A stretch of DNA of 61,441 nt from an uncultured Granulosicoccaceae bacterium (GTDB lineage: Bacteria > Pseudomonadota > Gammaproteobacteria > CALCKW01): positions 1 through 61,441 of the forward strand of contig CALCKW010000010.1 in NCBI GenBank assembly GCA_937965695.1. Reading direction: 5' to 3'. Positions 1-9,367 of the stretch are shown here, in pieces. Numbering within the stretch: position 1 is the stretch's first letter; each line of letters starts with the position of its first letter. Under the pieces are notes generated by a model. It worked only from the letters and a program-made list of their open reading frames with translations. It was not told the origin of the DNA and searched no databases. A program made the position numbers and the translations under genes.

Positions 1-866
<866 letters not shown>

Positions 867-969
867 CTATGATTGGTTGTGTTTGTTCGTTGAATAAAAA
901 TGTTAATCAGTTTGCTCATTGTGCTTAGAGAAGCCTTTTGAGACTTTGTTTTGTCGATTGTTTGAGCAA

Positions 970-1416
970 TTATTTTTTGGGTTTAGTTTGGCAATTTGGG
1001 CAAGTGCCCCAATACACAACTTCCGCTTCATCGATCACGTAGCCGTGATTGTTGTCCGCTTTCAAACAAGGTGCTTTGCCCTTGGCGCAATCGACGTCCA
1101 CCAAAGAGCCACAATCGCGACAGATAAGGTGGTGGTGGTTGTCCACGCGGTCTTCAAAACGAGCACCTGAACCTGCGGGTTGAATGCGGCGGATAAGTCC
1201 CTTTTCGGACATCACGTTGAGCGCGTCGTAGACAGCTTGCCGAGAGATGCTGCCGATCTCAGCGCGTACAACATCACTGATTTCCTCAGCCAAAGCATGC
1301 GGGTTTTTCTGAACGGCTCTATGCACAGCCAGCCGTTGGGCCGTTACCTGCAGCCCTGCTTGACGCAGCGCATCTGGGCCGTCCGTATCAGGTGTTGATC
1401 GAGGTGTAGAAGTCAT
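970..1416 (-). CDS. Fur-family (PerR-like) metalloregulator upstream of katG
   Basis: DNA-binding repressor of the Fur superfamily, 148 residues. The N-terminal winged helix (about residues 18-85) is followed by a dimerisation domain with the histidine cluster DNHHH (92-96) and two CxxC pairs (C99/C102 and C139/C142), typical structural zinc ligands. It lies just upstream of and co-directional with katG, so it most likely senses peroxide or iron and controls katG and itself. The PerR rather than Fur reading comes from the neighbour. A short inverted repeat (TCAAG/CTTGA, 1447-1462) lies in its upstream region but is too short to call an operator. Confidence 0.88.
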   Translation of the reverse strand: MTSTPRSTPDTDGPDALRQAGLQVTAQRLAVHRAVQKNPHALAEEISDVVRAEIGSISRQAVYDALNVMSEKGLIRRIQPAGSGARFEDRVDNHHHLICRDCGSLVDVDCAKGKAPCLKADNNHGYVIDEAEVVYWGTCPNCQTKPKK

Positions 1417-1750
1417 GGGTGTATTTTATCTATATTCTGGACATAGTCAAGAATTGGCTTGATGTCAAAGTTGAAGTACTCAAGGCATACTTTTAGGCGA
1501 CAGGCGGTGCGAGCTGGACTTGATCTGAGGATCCCTAGTTCAAGCATGGAGAGTTACAATCGACAAGGCGGCTTTGTTGTATTTGAGTCGAATCAAACTC
1601 TGTGTTCGTGCATGGCATCACCGTTGGGCGACTTGTGCAGTTGGGGATTGGTAACTCGGAAAGATTGAGCTCGTAGTGGTTTAAACGTAGAGATCTTTGT
1701 TTCAACAGCTGGCACACTTTTAGTGAATCAGTATTAACGGGGAGAACACT
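1417..1750. other. intergenic stretch with a fragment of the dispersed repeat
   Basis: These 334 bp between the fur-type gene and the YHS gene hold no convincing gene. Positions 1503-1533 match one end of the 147-bp repeat found in fuller copies near 10.4, 26.0 and 51.8 kb (shared core GACTTGATCTGAGG), in the same orientation as the 51.8-kb copy. The similarity ends abruptly, so this is a truncated copy. A ribosome binding site (GGGGAG) directly precedes the YHS gene. Confidence 0.55.
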
Positions 1751-2185
1751 ATGCAGCGACGGTTTTTTATCGCTTCAATTGCCACAGCACTATTGGCAGA
1801 AAACTTAATGGCTAAGCCTTACTTTCTGCGTGAGGAGGCGGCGGCTAATGGCTACGATGTCGTCGCCTATTTTTCTGAGAATAAGCCTGTAAAAGGTGAC
1901 CCGAAACACCGTGCAGAATGGGATGATGCGGTTTGGTATTTCTCTTCAGCAGAAAATCTTGCGCTCTTTGAGGCAGACCCTGCGGCATATGCACCGCAGT
2001 ATGGGGGTTGGTGTGCGTTTGCCATGTCTAAAGATGCACAAGCGACGACGGTGCCAGAGGCCTTTACCGTTGTCGACGGTAAACTGTACTTAAACTACAG
2101 CCTCGACGTTCGGGAGATATGGTCTCCCAATAAAGAAAAAAACATTGAGTTAGCCGATGGTTTTTGGCCCAACTACCGTCAATAA
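1751..2185 (+). CDS. exported YHS domain protein
   Basis: Small protein of 144 residues with a signal-like N-terminus (MQRRFF followed by a hydrophobic stretch to about residue 20) and a YHS-type domain (about residues 30-90): GYDVVAYFSENKPVKG, then W-Y-F-S-S-A-E-N and YGGWCAFAMSKD. YHS domains are small metal-linked modules found in copper-handling and sensory proteins. The paired arginines could be a weak Tat signal. The precise role is unknown. It has its own ribosome binding site and stands as a single gene. Confidence 0.8.
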   Translation: MQRRFFIASIATALLAENLMAKPYFLREEAAANGYDVVAYFSENKPVKGDPKHRAEWDDAVWYFSSAENLALFEADPAAYAPQYGGWCAFAMSKDAQATTVPEAFTVVDGKLYLNYSLDVREIWSPNKEKNIELADGFWPNYRQ

Positions 2186-2278
2186 TTGATCGCCTTTTTT
2201 ATGGAACGCAAGGACTGGGTGGTTGGCTACCTTTGAACTGATTATTGTTAGTTCTCACGCTTTGATTGAGGACTGAAC

Positions 2279-2749
2279 ATGAATTTTAAAGTACAAGGCC
2301 TTAGCGCAAAACCCTTTAAGCATCTCTATGGGAAATCCGATGAAGAATTGCAAACGCTCGGCATCAAACGCTATGTCGTTGATCGTGATCATGGGTTTCC
2401 TGATCGCATAGAAATGCGTGATGCAAACATTGGTGAGCGCATGCTGTTGCTCAATCACATGAGCATGGATAAGCCAAGTCCGTATCAGGCGTCTCACGCT
2501 ATATTCATTCGCGAAGGTGCAGAGCAGCGTTTTGAGGCGGTCAATGAAATTCCTTTGGTTATGACTTCTAGGATGCTTTCCCTGCGAGCTTTTGACCAGG
2601 AAGGCATGATAATCGATGCAGGATTAGCCACAGGCGACGAAATCAAAACATCAATACAGAAATTTTTTGAAAATAAAGCAGTAACGCATGTCGATGCGCA
2701 CAATGCCGCCAGAGGATGTTATTCAGGTCGCGTGGTGAGGCAGTGTTGA
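2279..2749 (+). CDS. DUF1203 family protein
   Basis: Cytoplasmic protein of 156 residues matching the DUF1203 family: an N-terminal FKVQGLSAKPF, a central DANIGERMLLLNHM, PYQASHAIFIREGAE in the middle, and a C-terminal HNAARGCYSGRVVRQ. The function of the family is not known. The start is supported by GAGG about 10 bases upstream. It is probably monocistronic, with a perfect inverted repeat about 110 bp beyond its stop. The canonical cysteine near PGYPCR is replaced here by HGFPDR. Confidence 0.8.
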   Translation: MNFKVQGLSAKPFKHLYGKSDEELQTLGIKRYVVDRDHGFPDRIEMRDANIGERMLLLNHMSMDKPSPYQASHAIFIREGAEQRFEAVNEIPLVMTSRMLSLRAFDQEGMIIDAGLATGDEIKTSIQKFFENKAVTHVDAHNAARGCYSGRVVRQC

Positions 2750-2856
2750 TAGTCCGGGCCTAGACACGACGTACGTCATCTGTTGCCATCGAAAGACCGA
2801 ATGAAGGGGAGGTCCGGGTTCAAGCCGACACGGGTGATCCGTGGTTTGTAAAAACT

Positions 2857-2881
2857 GTGTTGCCAAATATTTTGGCAACAC
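2857..2881. repeat. perfect 11-bp inverted repeat, spacer TAT
   Basis: GTGTTGCCAAA at 2857-2867 is exactly complementary to TTTGGCAACAC at 2871-2881. It lies between the ends of two convergent genes, next to a classical terminator. It lacks a T-run on either side, so it is either a stabilising or terminating hairpin for the DUF1203 transcript or a protein-binding palindrome. Confidence 0.6.
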
Positions 2882-2896
2882 GGCCTACATCGTCTT

Positions 2897-2925
2897 AAAA
2901 AAAATCCCCGGCTTACTCGCCGGGG
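2897..2925 (-). terminator. rho-independent terminator of the flavoprotein gene
   Basis: CCCCGGC (2906-2912), loop TTACTC, GCCGGGG (2919-2925). Read on the minus strand, the hairpin is followed by eight Us (the A-run at 2897-2904, broken only by one base). It lies 7 bp beyond the stop of the dimethylglycine-dehydrogenase-like gene. Confidence 0.88.
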
Positions 2926-2931
2926 TTAATT

Positions 2932-5496
2932 TTATGAACGCGGCTTGGCGTTCTCTGTGTCGTACAACGCTTGGTAACCGACCGCTTCAACTTTTACCGG
3001 GTAGGTTTCGTCAAAGTAGTCTGTCAGCAGTTCGCGCCCGACTTGACAATAGGCGTAGGGCAGGTAGGCCAGCATAATGTTTTTACCCATTGTTGGGCCG
3101 TAAACAACGCTGGTGGCGTAGCTGCGGCGTCCTTTGCTGTCGATCAGTACTTCGTTGCTCTCGGGGTCAATGATCGGTAAGTTGCCCAGCGGGTAACGCG
3201 CCACACCGTTTGCGTCGATGTTGTCTGTCATGGTCAGTGTGCACAGATAAGCTTCTTGGTGTTCTAGCGCTTTAAAGCCCTCGTGCGCAGCCTTGCCGCA
3301 AAATTCTGCAGCTTTGACTTTAGGCCTTGCCAGTGCAGCCTCCATCAAATTGTATTCGGTGAGCAAGTCAGCATTTTGCAGTCGCAAGCTTTTCTCTAAG
3401 CGGCGGCTGTTGGCATAAGTTTCTATGCCGACGGGTGTCACACCCTTTTCAAACAGCGCATCCCACAGTGGCAAACCGTTGTCGAAGGGAAAGTGCAGCT
3501 CCCAGCCTTGCTCGCCCACATAGGACAAGCGCAGTGCGAGCACTTCAACGCCAGCGATTGTCAGTGTGCGCAACGCACCAAAGGGGAAGTTCTCGTGGCT
3601 GAGTACAGAGGCATCTTCAACCAATTGCTCAACCGTGATTCGGGCATTGGGGCCCCATACACCTAGGCAGCCGTATTGTTCGGTGGTGTCTTCGATGTTG
3701 ACGTCAAGCTTGCGATCTTGCGCGGTGCGTTTCATGTAGGTGAAGTCGCGGTTGCCCGCATCAGCGCCATCGATAACGCGGTAGTGCTGCTCTGCCAAAC
3801 GCAAAACCGTTAAGTCAGCACGCACACCGCCATTGGCGTCTAAGAAGTGCGTATAGATACCTTTGCCAACGGTTGTCTCACCGCCAACCTTCGCCGCACA
3901 CAGCCACTCCATTAGTGCTTCGGCGTCGGGACCGGTGACGTCGTAGAGGGCGAAGTGGCTGATGTTAATCATGCCGACGTCTTCAGATAGCTGTAGGTGC
4001 TCGGCGTTAGACACGCGCCAGAAATGACGGTTGTCCCATTCGTTTTCACGCACAGGAATGCGGTCGCCAAATTTTTCTAGGAGGTGCTCGTTGGCCGCGT
4101 AGCCGTGCGCACGTTCCCATCCGGCCAGTTCCATGAAGTGCCCGCCAAGCGCGACCTCACGCTCGTAGAAAGGGCTGTGTCGCACGTGGCGCGAAGCGGT
4201 GTAGGGCTCGCGGTTGTGTACAGCGGGGTTGTATATTTTGAAGGCGCTCTCGTAGCAGCGGTCCTCGATGTATTGCTCGTTTTGTTGAAAAGGGTAGTAG
4301 CGCGCCACATCAACGGGTGCATGATCAAACTCGGTGTAACCGTCGGTCATCCAGTCGGCCATGATTTTTCCGGCCCCGGGGCCGTCTTTTACCCAGATCG
4401 CCTCGCAGTACCAAAGCCCGCGCACGTTTGTTGATTCCCCCATGCTCGGGCCGCCGTCAGCGGTGACTTGCAACAGACCGTTAAAGGAGTGTTTTTCGTC
4501 GTAACCCAGTTCGGCCAGAATTGGCGTTAGCTCGATGGCTCGCTCCAGTGGCTCAATCACTTGCTCTAGGTCAAGGTCGCGTTGTGAGGGAGACAGGCGC
4601 GCCTCTTCTTTGCTTTGCAGGTCACGCGGGTGGCACATACGCGGGTCTTTTTCTTCGTAGTAGCCCCATTCCAGTTGGCCGCCTTCGGCGGTGGTGGGGT
4701 CGCCCGTGTCGCGCAAGTAGGCGGAGTTGCCTTGGTCGCGCAGCAAGGGATAACCGATGTCTTTGCCAGTGCCTGCAAATTCGTTGTAAGGGCCAAAGAA
4801 GGTCAGTGGGTGGTCAACCGGCATAATTGGTAGGTCTTCGCCTGCCATTTTCGCGATGAGCCGTCCCCACAATCCAGCACACACCACGACGTGGTCGGCG
4901 GCAATAAACCCGCGGCTCGTCTCCACGCCGACAATGCGGCCGTCTTCGATCTTCAGGCCCGTGGCGGCGGTGTTTGCAAAAGATTGCAATTTGCCGGTGG
5001 CCTCGGCGTTTTCGACGAGTTCAGCGCAGACGGTCTGTGAACGTGGCACAACCAAACCAGCATCCGGATCCCACAGGGCGGCTTCGACAACGTCTTCCTC
5101 TAGCAGCGGAAACTTTTCTTTTGCTTCAGCGGCAGTGATCATGTGAACACGGTTGCCAAACGCCTTGCCTGAGGTCACACGGCGCTTCAATTCTTCCAAG
5201 CGACCGGGGTCGCCCTTACGAGCGATCTCCAAACCACCAATGCGTGAGTAGCGGCCCATCTTCTCGTAGAAATCCATGCTGTACATGGTGGTAAAGCACG
5301 TCATTTGGTCGTGCACTGTGGCATAGCAGAAGTCAGATGCATGGGCCGTGGAGCCGACATCAGTCGGTATGGCGGATTTGTCGAGGCCGACAATGTTGTC
5401 CCAACCGCGCTCAATCAGGTGATGCGCGACGGAAGCACCGACGATGCCGCCTTGGCCAATGATGACAACACGTGCGCTATCGGGAAATTTTGCCAT
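2932..5496 (-). CDS. dimethylglycine/sarcosine dehydrogenase-like FAD oxidoreductase fused to GcvT
   Basis: An 854-residue two-domain enzyme. The N-terminal DAO-type FAD domain (about 8-390) starts with VVIIGQGGIVGASV (Rossmann GxGxxG) and carries GSTAHASD with His52, positioned like the His that binds FAD covalently in dimethylglycine dehydrogenase. The C-terminal half (about 430-850) is an aminomethyltransferase (GcvT) fold that would take the oxidised methyl group onto tetrahydrofolate. The expected reaction is oxidative demethylation of an N-methyl amine such as dimethylglycine, sarcosine or N-methylglutamate; the substrate cannot be told from sequence. The start is set by AGGAG upstream. 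It is a single transcription unit with its own terminator, 12 kb from the methylated-amine locus it probably serves. Confidence 0.88.
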   Translation of the reverse strand: MAKFPDSARVVIIGQGGIVGASVAHHLIERGWDNIVGLDKSAIPTDVGSTAHASDFCYATVHDQMTCFTTMYSMDFYEKMGRYSRIGGLEIARKGDPGRLEELKRRVTSGKAFGNRVHMITAAEAKEKFPLLEEDVVEAALWDPDAGLVVPRSQTVCAELVENAEATGKLQSFANTAATGLKIEDGRIVGVETSRGFIAADHVVVCAGLWGRLIAKMAGEDLPIMPVDHPLTFFGPYNEFAGTGKDIGYPLLRDQGNSAYLRDTGDPTTAEGGQLEWGYYEEKDPRMCHPRDLQSKEEARLSPSQRDLDLEQVIEPLERAIELTPILAELGYDEKHSFNGLLQVTADGGPSMGESTNVRGLWYCEAIWVKDGPGAGKIMADWMTDGYTEFDHAPVDVARYYPFQQNEQYIEDRCYESAFKIYNPAVHNREPYTASRHVRHSPFYEREVALGGHFMELAGWERAHGYAANEHLLEKFGDRIPVRENEWDNRHFWRVSNAEHLQLSEDVGMINISHFALYDVTGPDAEALMEWLCAAKVGGETTVGKGIYTHFLDANGGVRADLTVLRLAEQHYRVIDGADAGNRDFTYMKRTAQDRKLDVNIEDTTEQYGCLGVWGPNARITVEQLVEDASVLSHENFPFGALRTLTIAGVEVLALRLSYVGEQGWELHFPFDNGLPLWDALFEKGVTPVGIETYANSRRLEKSLRLQNADLLTEYNLMEAALARPKVKAAEFCGKAAHEGFKALEHQEAYLCTLTMTDNIDANGVARYPLGNLPIIDPESNEVLIDSKGRRSYATSVVYGPTMGKNIMLAYLPYAYCQVGRELLTDYFDETYPVKVEAVGYQALYDTENAKPRS

Positions 5497-5827
5497 TGTT
5501 CTGTTTCTCCTGAGACTCTGATGCCAAATCTGTTCGAACTAGCACAGCCCGTGTGCAGCGACTTAGAATTGGGAACGTTATAGCGCAAGTATAAACGGCG
5601 CGGGTGCGCAAAGGAGCACTGCGCTAATCGTCTAGGCGCCGCTCACAATCACCCTAGCGACCTATGTTAGAGTTTTTGCTGGCAGTAGGCTTTGGTATTG
5701 GCGAAGATCGAGCTTCACAGGACTAAGCTGGTTCAGTTATAGAGATCATGGATTCGCTAGAAGGCTTCGTTAAGTCCAAAATCGCTATGGGCAGATGTGC
5801 GGTGAGAGGCACCTCAAAAATAGGGGA
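5497..5827. other. intergenic stretch, divergent promoter region
   Basis: About 330 bp between the divergent flavoprotein and methyltransferase genes. No gene, riboswitch-like fold or clear palindrome was recognised. It presumably contains both promoters. Confidence 0.4.
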
Positions 5828-5833
5828 ATGACC

Positions 5834-6427
5834 ATGATCGATCAAAAGACGATTTCAGCCTACGACGAACACGTTGAAAATTACGTCGAGCTGACAAAAC
5901 AGTATTCTGAAGACAAGAGATTGACGGCCTTTATTGCCCGATTGAAGGCCGACGACTATGTGCTTGATCTCGGTTGTGGTCCGGCGCAATCATCAGCGGT
6001 CATGCGAGAGCAGGGGTTGCGAGTGGACCCCGTAGATGCGTCTGAGCAGATGGTAAAGCTGGCGAATGCGACCTTTAACATTGGTGCGAGGCAGGCGCTT
6101 TTCGCGGATGTGACACTCAGCGATACCTACCATGCCGTTTGGGCCAATTTCAGTTTACTGCATGCTAGCCAAGAAGATTTTCCCAACATTCTATCGGCTC
6201 TGCATAGAGCCCTTAAATCTGATGGTCTTTTGCACATTGCCATGAAAACCGGACATGGCTCCAAGCGTGACAAACTCGATCGCCTATACAGCTATTACTC
6301 CGAACAAGAACTAAATGAGCATCTGAACAACGCCGGGTTTAAGGTCGACGATGTCCAGCATGGAAAAACTCGGGGTCTCGCCGGGGACGTAGAGCCTTGG
6401 ATTGCGCTGTTAAGTCGTGCTACTTAA
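5834..6427 (+). CDS. class I SAM-dependent methyltransferase
   Basis: About 197 residues with a complete Rossmann methyltransferase core: motif I VLDLGCGPAQSS, motif II acidic PVDASEQM, and NFSLLHA and SDGLLHIAMK for the later strands. The substrate is unknown; the fold resembles small-molecule (UbiE/BioC-like) methyltransferases. I place the start at the second ATG of the ATG-ACC-ATG pair because the purine-rich AGGGGA then lies at normal spacing; the open frame extends further up to 5795. It is a single gene. Confidence 0.8.
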   Translation: MIDQKTISAYDEHVENYVELTKQYSEDKRLTAFIARLKADDYVLDLGCGPAQSSAVMREQGLRVDPVDASEQMVKLANATFNIGARQALFADVTLSDTYHAVWANFSLLHASQEDFPNILSALHRALKSDGLLHIAMKTGHGSKRDKLDRLYSYYSEQELNEHLNNAGFKVDDVQHGKTRGLAGDVEPWIALLSRAT

Positions 6428-6459
6428 TCGAGTACCGATCAGTTTGTAGGGTTTTGTTT

Positions 6460-6539
6460 TATGCAACACAGTACCGCGCCGAGCTTTATGTGCACAGAAC
6501 AGTGTGCATTCTAACCCTAAACCGCAATTGTGTTGCATA
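6460..6539. repeat. nested inverted repeat (80 bp) between genes
   Basis: Outer arms TATGCAACACA (6460-6470) and TGTGTTGCATA (6529-6539) are perfectly complementary over 11 bp. Inside lies a second pair, TGCACA (6491-6496) and TGTGCA (6503-6508), so the element could fold into a two-step hairpin. It could be a transcript-end structure, a miniature mobile element or a regulatory RNA. No T-run follows. Confidence 0.5.
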
Positions 6540-6699
6540 GGTTGTTGGGATTGACACTGACATAGTCGACTAGAGAGACAACTGACAGATTTACATTTTC
6601 TGCGTTATTTCTGCACATTCTCTGCACAATTGAGTTTTAGACTGTTCACGTTACATGGTGAGGCGTTTCCTGCCATTTTTACTTTTTTGAGAATTTTTT

Positions 6700-7233
6700 A
6701 TGAAAAACGTGATGCTAGTTTTAGTGGCGATATTCTTAGTGTTTGGCGCAAAATCAGCGCTGGCTAATAATGTAGAGATATACCTTAAAGACATGCTCGA
6801 CAACACTCAAAGCGGGTACTGTGTTGATATTGCTCGTGCTCAAGGTGTTAAAGCAAACCCCGAAGATGGCCTACAGGGACATACTTGTTATAGCCCTAAA
6901 GGTGAACTAATGGTGGACCAGATATTCGACAGTGCGAAATTCACTGACGGCATGTTGTTTATGCCTGAGTTCGACGTGTGTGCTGAAGTTTCTTCTGTCG
7001 AAAGTGGCTCATCTATTGGCCTTGCTGCATGCGATGGCAGCGACAACCAGTCATTTCAATTTAGTGGTGAAGGAACTATCGTTCCGACCGCGGCGCCAAA
7101 TATGTGTTTAACTTTGGCTGAAGCGACTCGCACCGGCAAAAGCAATGTGAATCAGATTAAAATATTGACCATAGAGTCGTGCTCTGACGATTTGGCTGGT
7201 TACCAAGAATGGGCTGTTCGAAGTGAGCTCTAG
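6700..7233 (+). CDS. secreted ricin-type beta-trefoil lectin-like protein
   Basis: A 177-residue protein with a clear Sec signal peptide (MKNVMLVLVAIFLVFGAKSA, cleavage near ALA-NN). The mature part has the cysteine and Q-x-F/W pattern of ricin-type lectin repeats: YCVDIA with HTCY and DQIF; VCAEV with LAACDGSDNQSFQF; MCLTLAEA with ESCSDD and YQEWAV. That gives three sub-repeats, one beta-trefoil. It probably binds carbohydrate outside the cytoplasm, and no enzymatic domain is attached. It is a single gene with its own terminator. Confidence 0.72.
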   Translation: MKNVMLVLVAIFLVFGAKSALANNVEIYLKDMLDNTQSGYCVDIARAQGVKANPEDGLQGHTCYSPKGELMVDQIFDSAKFTDGMLFMPEFDVCAEVSSVESGSSIGLAACDGSDNQSFQFSGEGTIVPTAAPNMCLTLAEATRTGKSNVNQIKILTIESCSDDLAGYQEWAVRSEL

Positions 7234-7253
7234 GCTAGTCTGGATGACACTCG

Positions 7254-7284
7254 CCAGAATTGTAGAATAAATTCTGGGATTTTT
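7254..7284 (+). terminator. rho-independent terminator of the lectin-like gene
   Basis: CCAGAATT (7254-7261), eight-base loop, AATTCTGG (7270-7277), then GATTTTT. It lies 20 bp beyond the stop codon. Confidence 0.75.
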
Positions 7285-7289
7285 ATCGA

Positions 7290-7335
7290 CGTTGACACCT
7301 TTCATATGCTTCATGCTCTTTGATAGGTGTCAACG
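7290..7335. repeat. 11-bp inverted repeat with 24-bp loop
   Basis: CGTTGACACCT (7290-7300) pairs perfectly with AGGTGTCAACG (7325-7335). It lies directly after the lectin terminator and downstream of the XRE gene on the other strand. It could end the XRE transcript, although no U-run follows on that strand. Confidence 0.45.
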
Positions 7336-7462
7336 CTTCTATGCTTGCAAATTTTTAAACGGGTAGAGAAACCTCGCCAAAAACAGCTTTCTGTTAATTC
7401 TCAGTCCTTGTGGTAGATGCATCGATAAAAACAAGAATAACCTGTAACCTTTGGTTGGTAGA

Positions 7463-7678
7463 TTATTCGGTTTCATATGAAAAAACCTTTTCGATGCTTT
7501 TCCCAAATACAGCTGAAATCTTAAAAGCTAATTCTAATGAAGGGGAGTACTTGCAGTTTTCTACTGCAACAATTGTTTGTCTTGTTACTCCTACCTGTAA
7601 GGCCAGCTCTTTCTGCGTCATTTCCCCGTGCTCGAAGCGCAGTTTTCTGATCGCGTTTTTAATAGAGTAGTTTTTCAA
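7463..7678 (-). CDS. small XRE-family helix-turn-helix regulator, TTG start
   Basis: About 71 residues that are almost entirely one XRE domain: IRKLRFEHGEMTQKELA, VGVTRQTIVAVENCKY, SPSLELAFKISAVFG. This is the YozG-like type usually paired with a small membrane protein. I start it at TTG (7678) because the stop of the upstream membrane-protein gene and this codon form TGA-A-TTG, ideal for translational coupling, and because homologues begin there; the open frame reaches 7729. It is probably the repressor of its own operon through the palindrome at 8160-8182. Confidence 0.8.
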   Translation of the reverse strand: MKNYSIKNAIRKLRFEHGEMTQKELALQVGVTRQTIVAVENCKYSPSLELAFKISAVFGKSIEKVFSYETE

Positions 7679-7679
7679 T

Positions 7680-8129
7680 TCAAGTACCGCTTTGGTATAG
7701 GTAGAGTTTAGCTCCCAGTTCGGCCACAACTGAAAAAAGAAAAGCCAGTACTAAGAAATTGAATACCCAAAATGGCTCAAACCCAATGGCAAGGGCCCCC
7801 ATCGACGCAAATAGCCCTGCGCACAGAACAAGGTGAGAGAGATGGATGGATCTGTAAAAAATCTTCATGTCTCTTTCATCCAATGTCCAGTCATGGCTCA
7901 TGTCTTTGAGTAGTTTTGGACCGAGAAGCAAAGCGCCAAAGACAATCGAGAGTTCGAAGGCGTAGCCGCCAACGATGAGGGTTGTTATTGCTTTGCCTAT
8001 ACGGGCCAGTGCTTCAGGCCCCGTAAAGTAATCGACACCTAGCAGTCCAAACACACACCAGCTATAGGCACCAAATATCAAAACAGCGGTCACTATGTGG
8101 ATGTAGGTGTTCTTTAATTGAATGGGCAT
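7680..8129 (-). CDS. small multispanning membrane protein (DUF2178-like)
   Basis: A 149-residue protein with four hydrophobic helices (about 9-31, 45-70, 92-113 and 115-140) and a cytoplasmic loop containing TLDERDMKIFYRS. The E-R-D motif and its pairing with a small XRE regulator are typical of DUF2178-like operons; in such pairs the membrane protein may modulate the regulator. The function is unknown. It is the first gene of the two-gene operon, with a palindromic operator-like site 30 bp upstream of its start. Confidence 0.7.
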   Translation of the reverse strand: MPIQLKNTYIHIVTAVLIFGAYSWCVFGLLGVDYFTGPEALARIGKAITTLIVGGYAFELSIVFGALLLGPKLLKDMSHDWTLDERDMKIFYRSIHLSHLVLCAGLFASMGALAIGFEPFWVFNFLVLAFLFSVVAELGAKLYLYQSGT

Positions 8130-8159
8130 TAGTCTGTTTCCCGTTATGATTGATGTGCA

Positions 8160-8182
8160 AGTAAAGTATAATATACTTTACT
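8160..8182. promoter_or_regulatory. 23-bp palindromic operator-like site upstream of the membrane protein/XRE operon
   Basis: AGTAAAGTATA (8160-8170), one central base, TATACTTTACT (8172-8182): perfect 11-bp arms. Its position just upstream of the DUF2178-like start, its AT-rich palindromic form and the adjacent XRE gene make it a probable binding site for the XRE dimer overlapping the operon promoter. Confidence 0.7.
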
Positions 8183-8453
8183 CTGTGTCAAATATATTAG
8201 ACATTTGATAGTGCGAAGAGCAGATAAATTGGCTCGCTATGGTTTGCACTGTGATAAGTGCTAAGTGGTGTTTGCGCACGTGTTGCTTAGCGAGACCTAC
8301 GTTAGTCTCCGCTATGACGATCAACTAGCGTTGACGGGGTACCAAGGTTCAACACATGCGGTTCTCCGTTGTTGAACAACTTGAACTGTCCTATCAAACT
8401 GTGTGGTAATACAGCACGTGGACTAGTCCAAATGGTCAGGGGACAAGGACAGT

Positions 8454-9206
8454 ATGCATAAAAACGGAGTCACTGTTGCCGACCAAGAATTCGCCAATCC
8501 TCGATTAGCCCAGCTTTATGACTTTTTAGATGACTCACGCCGTGATCTCGTTCAATACGCTGCGGCAGTAGAAGAATTCAATGCCCAATCAGTTCTGGAT
8601 ATTGGATGTGGGACTGGCACTTTGCTGTGTCTTTTAGCTGATAAGGGTTATAAGCTTGTTGGGGTTGATCCTGCTGCGGCTTCGTTAGATGTCGCCAAAC
8701 GGAAGGATGGTGCTGATAAGATTAAATGGATTCTCGGTGATGCCGCAGCTGTTCCTTTGATGAGCGCAGACATTGCTTTTATGACTGGAAATGTGGCGCA
8801 AGTGTTCATCAAGGATGAAGATTGGCTGTCGGCGTTATGTCGTATAAGAGAAGCGTTGGCCCCAAAGGGGTATTTTATTTTTGAATGTCGAGACGCCAAA
8901 AAACGGGCATGGGAACAGTGGAACCGCCAAGCCACATTTTCTGAGACACACATTCCAGGTGTGGGCACGGTTGTATCATGGGTGGAGCTCACGGATATAT
9001 CACTGCCGTTGGTCTCTTTGCAATGGACATATGAATTCAAACAAGATGGCTCAGTGTTAAAATCTGACTCTACGTTGTGCTTTCGCGAAGTAAATGAAGT
9101 AGCCTGTTCATTGCAAGAAACCGGCTTTAATCTCGTTGATATTCGTGACTCTCCAGACAGACTAGGCAAGGAGCACATTTTTATTGCGCAAAAAAATGGG
9201 TATTAA
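8454..9206 (+). CDS. class I SAM-dependent methyltransferase
   Basis: A 250-residue enzyme with the motif I sequence VLDIGCGTGTLLCLLADKG, the acidic end of strand 2 (LVGVDPAAASLD), ILGDAAAVPL, a strand 4 with FMTGNVAQVF, and ALAPKGYFIFECRDAKKRAW after it. The C-terminal part is rich in beta strands (WTYEFKQDG). It is a Methyltransf_25-like small-molecule methyltransferase of unknown substrate. It is not closely similar to the other methyltransferase at 5.8-6.4 kb. It stands alone, 324 bp after the divergent XRE operon. Confidence 0.82.
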   Translation: MHKNGVTVADQEFANPRLAQLYDFLDDSRRDLVQYAAAVEEFNAQSVLDIGCGTGTLLCLLADKGYKLVGVDPAAASLDVAKRKDGADKIKWILGDAAAVPLMSADIAFMTGNVAQVFIKDEDWLSALCRIREALAPKGYFIFECRDAKKRAWEQWNRQATFSETHIPGVGTVVSWVELTDISLPLVSLQWTYEFKQDGSVLKSDSTLCFREVNEVACSLQETGFNLVDIRDSPDRLGKEHIFIAQKNGY

Positions 9207-9367
9207 AAATGTTATGCACTTCAACAAAAGATACGGCGTTCAGGCCTAATTTAGCAGTCGCGGTGAGTCCCGCCAGTTTAATATACACAAAGCTATAGGT
9301 GCTTTTGGCGTATATTTATGGACGGGCATCGGTGTGCGATCAACAATGTTTGAGCTGATAAGTACCA

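Noticed and set aside
1447..1462. Fur/PerR box (TCAAG-n6-CTTGA) upstream of the fur-type gene
   Set aside because: Only five paired bases and no match to the known Fur or PerR consensus; kept only as a remark.
2811..2840. tRNA-like T-arm sequence (GGTTCAAGCC) between the DUF1203 gene and the terminator
   Set aside because: The flanking bases do not pair into a T stem, and no anticodon arm or acceptor stem can be drawn.
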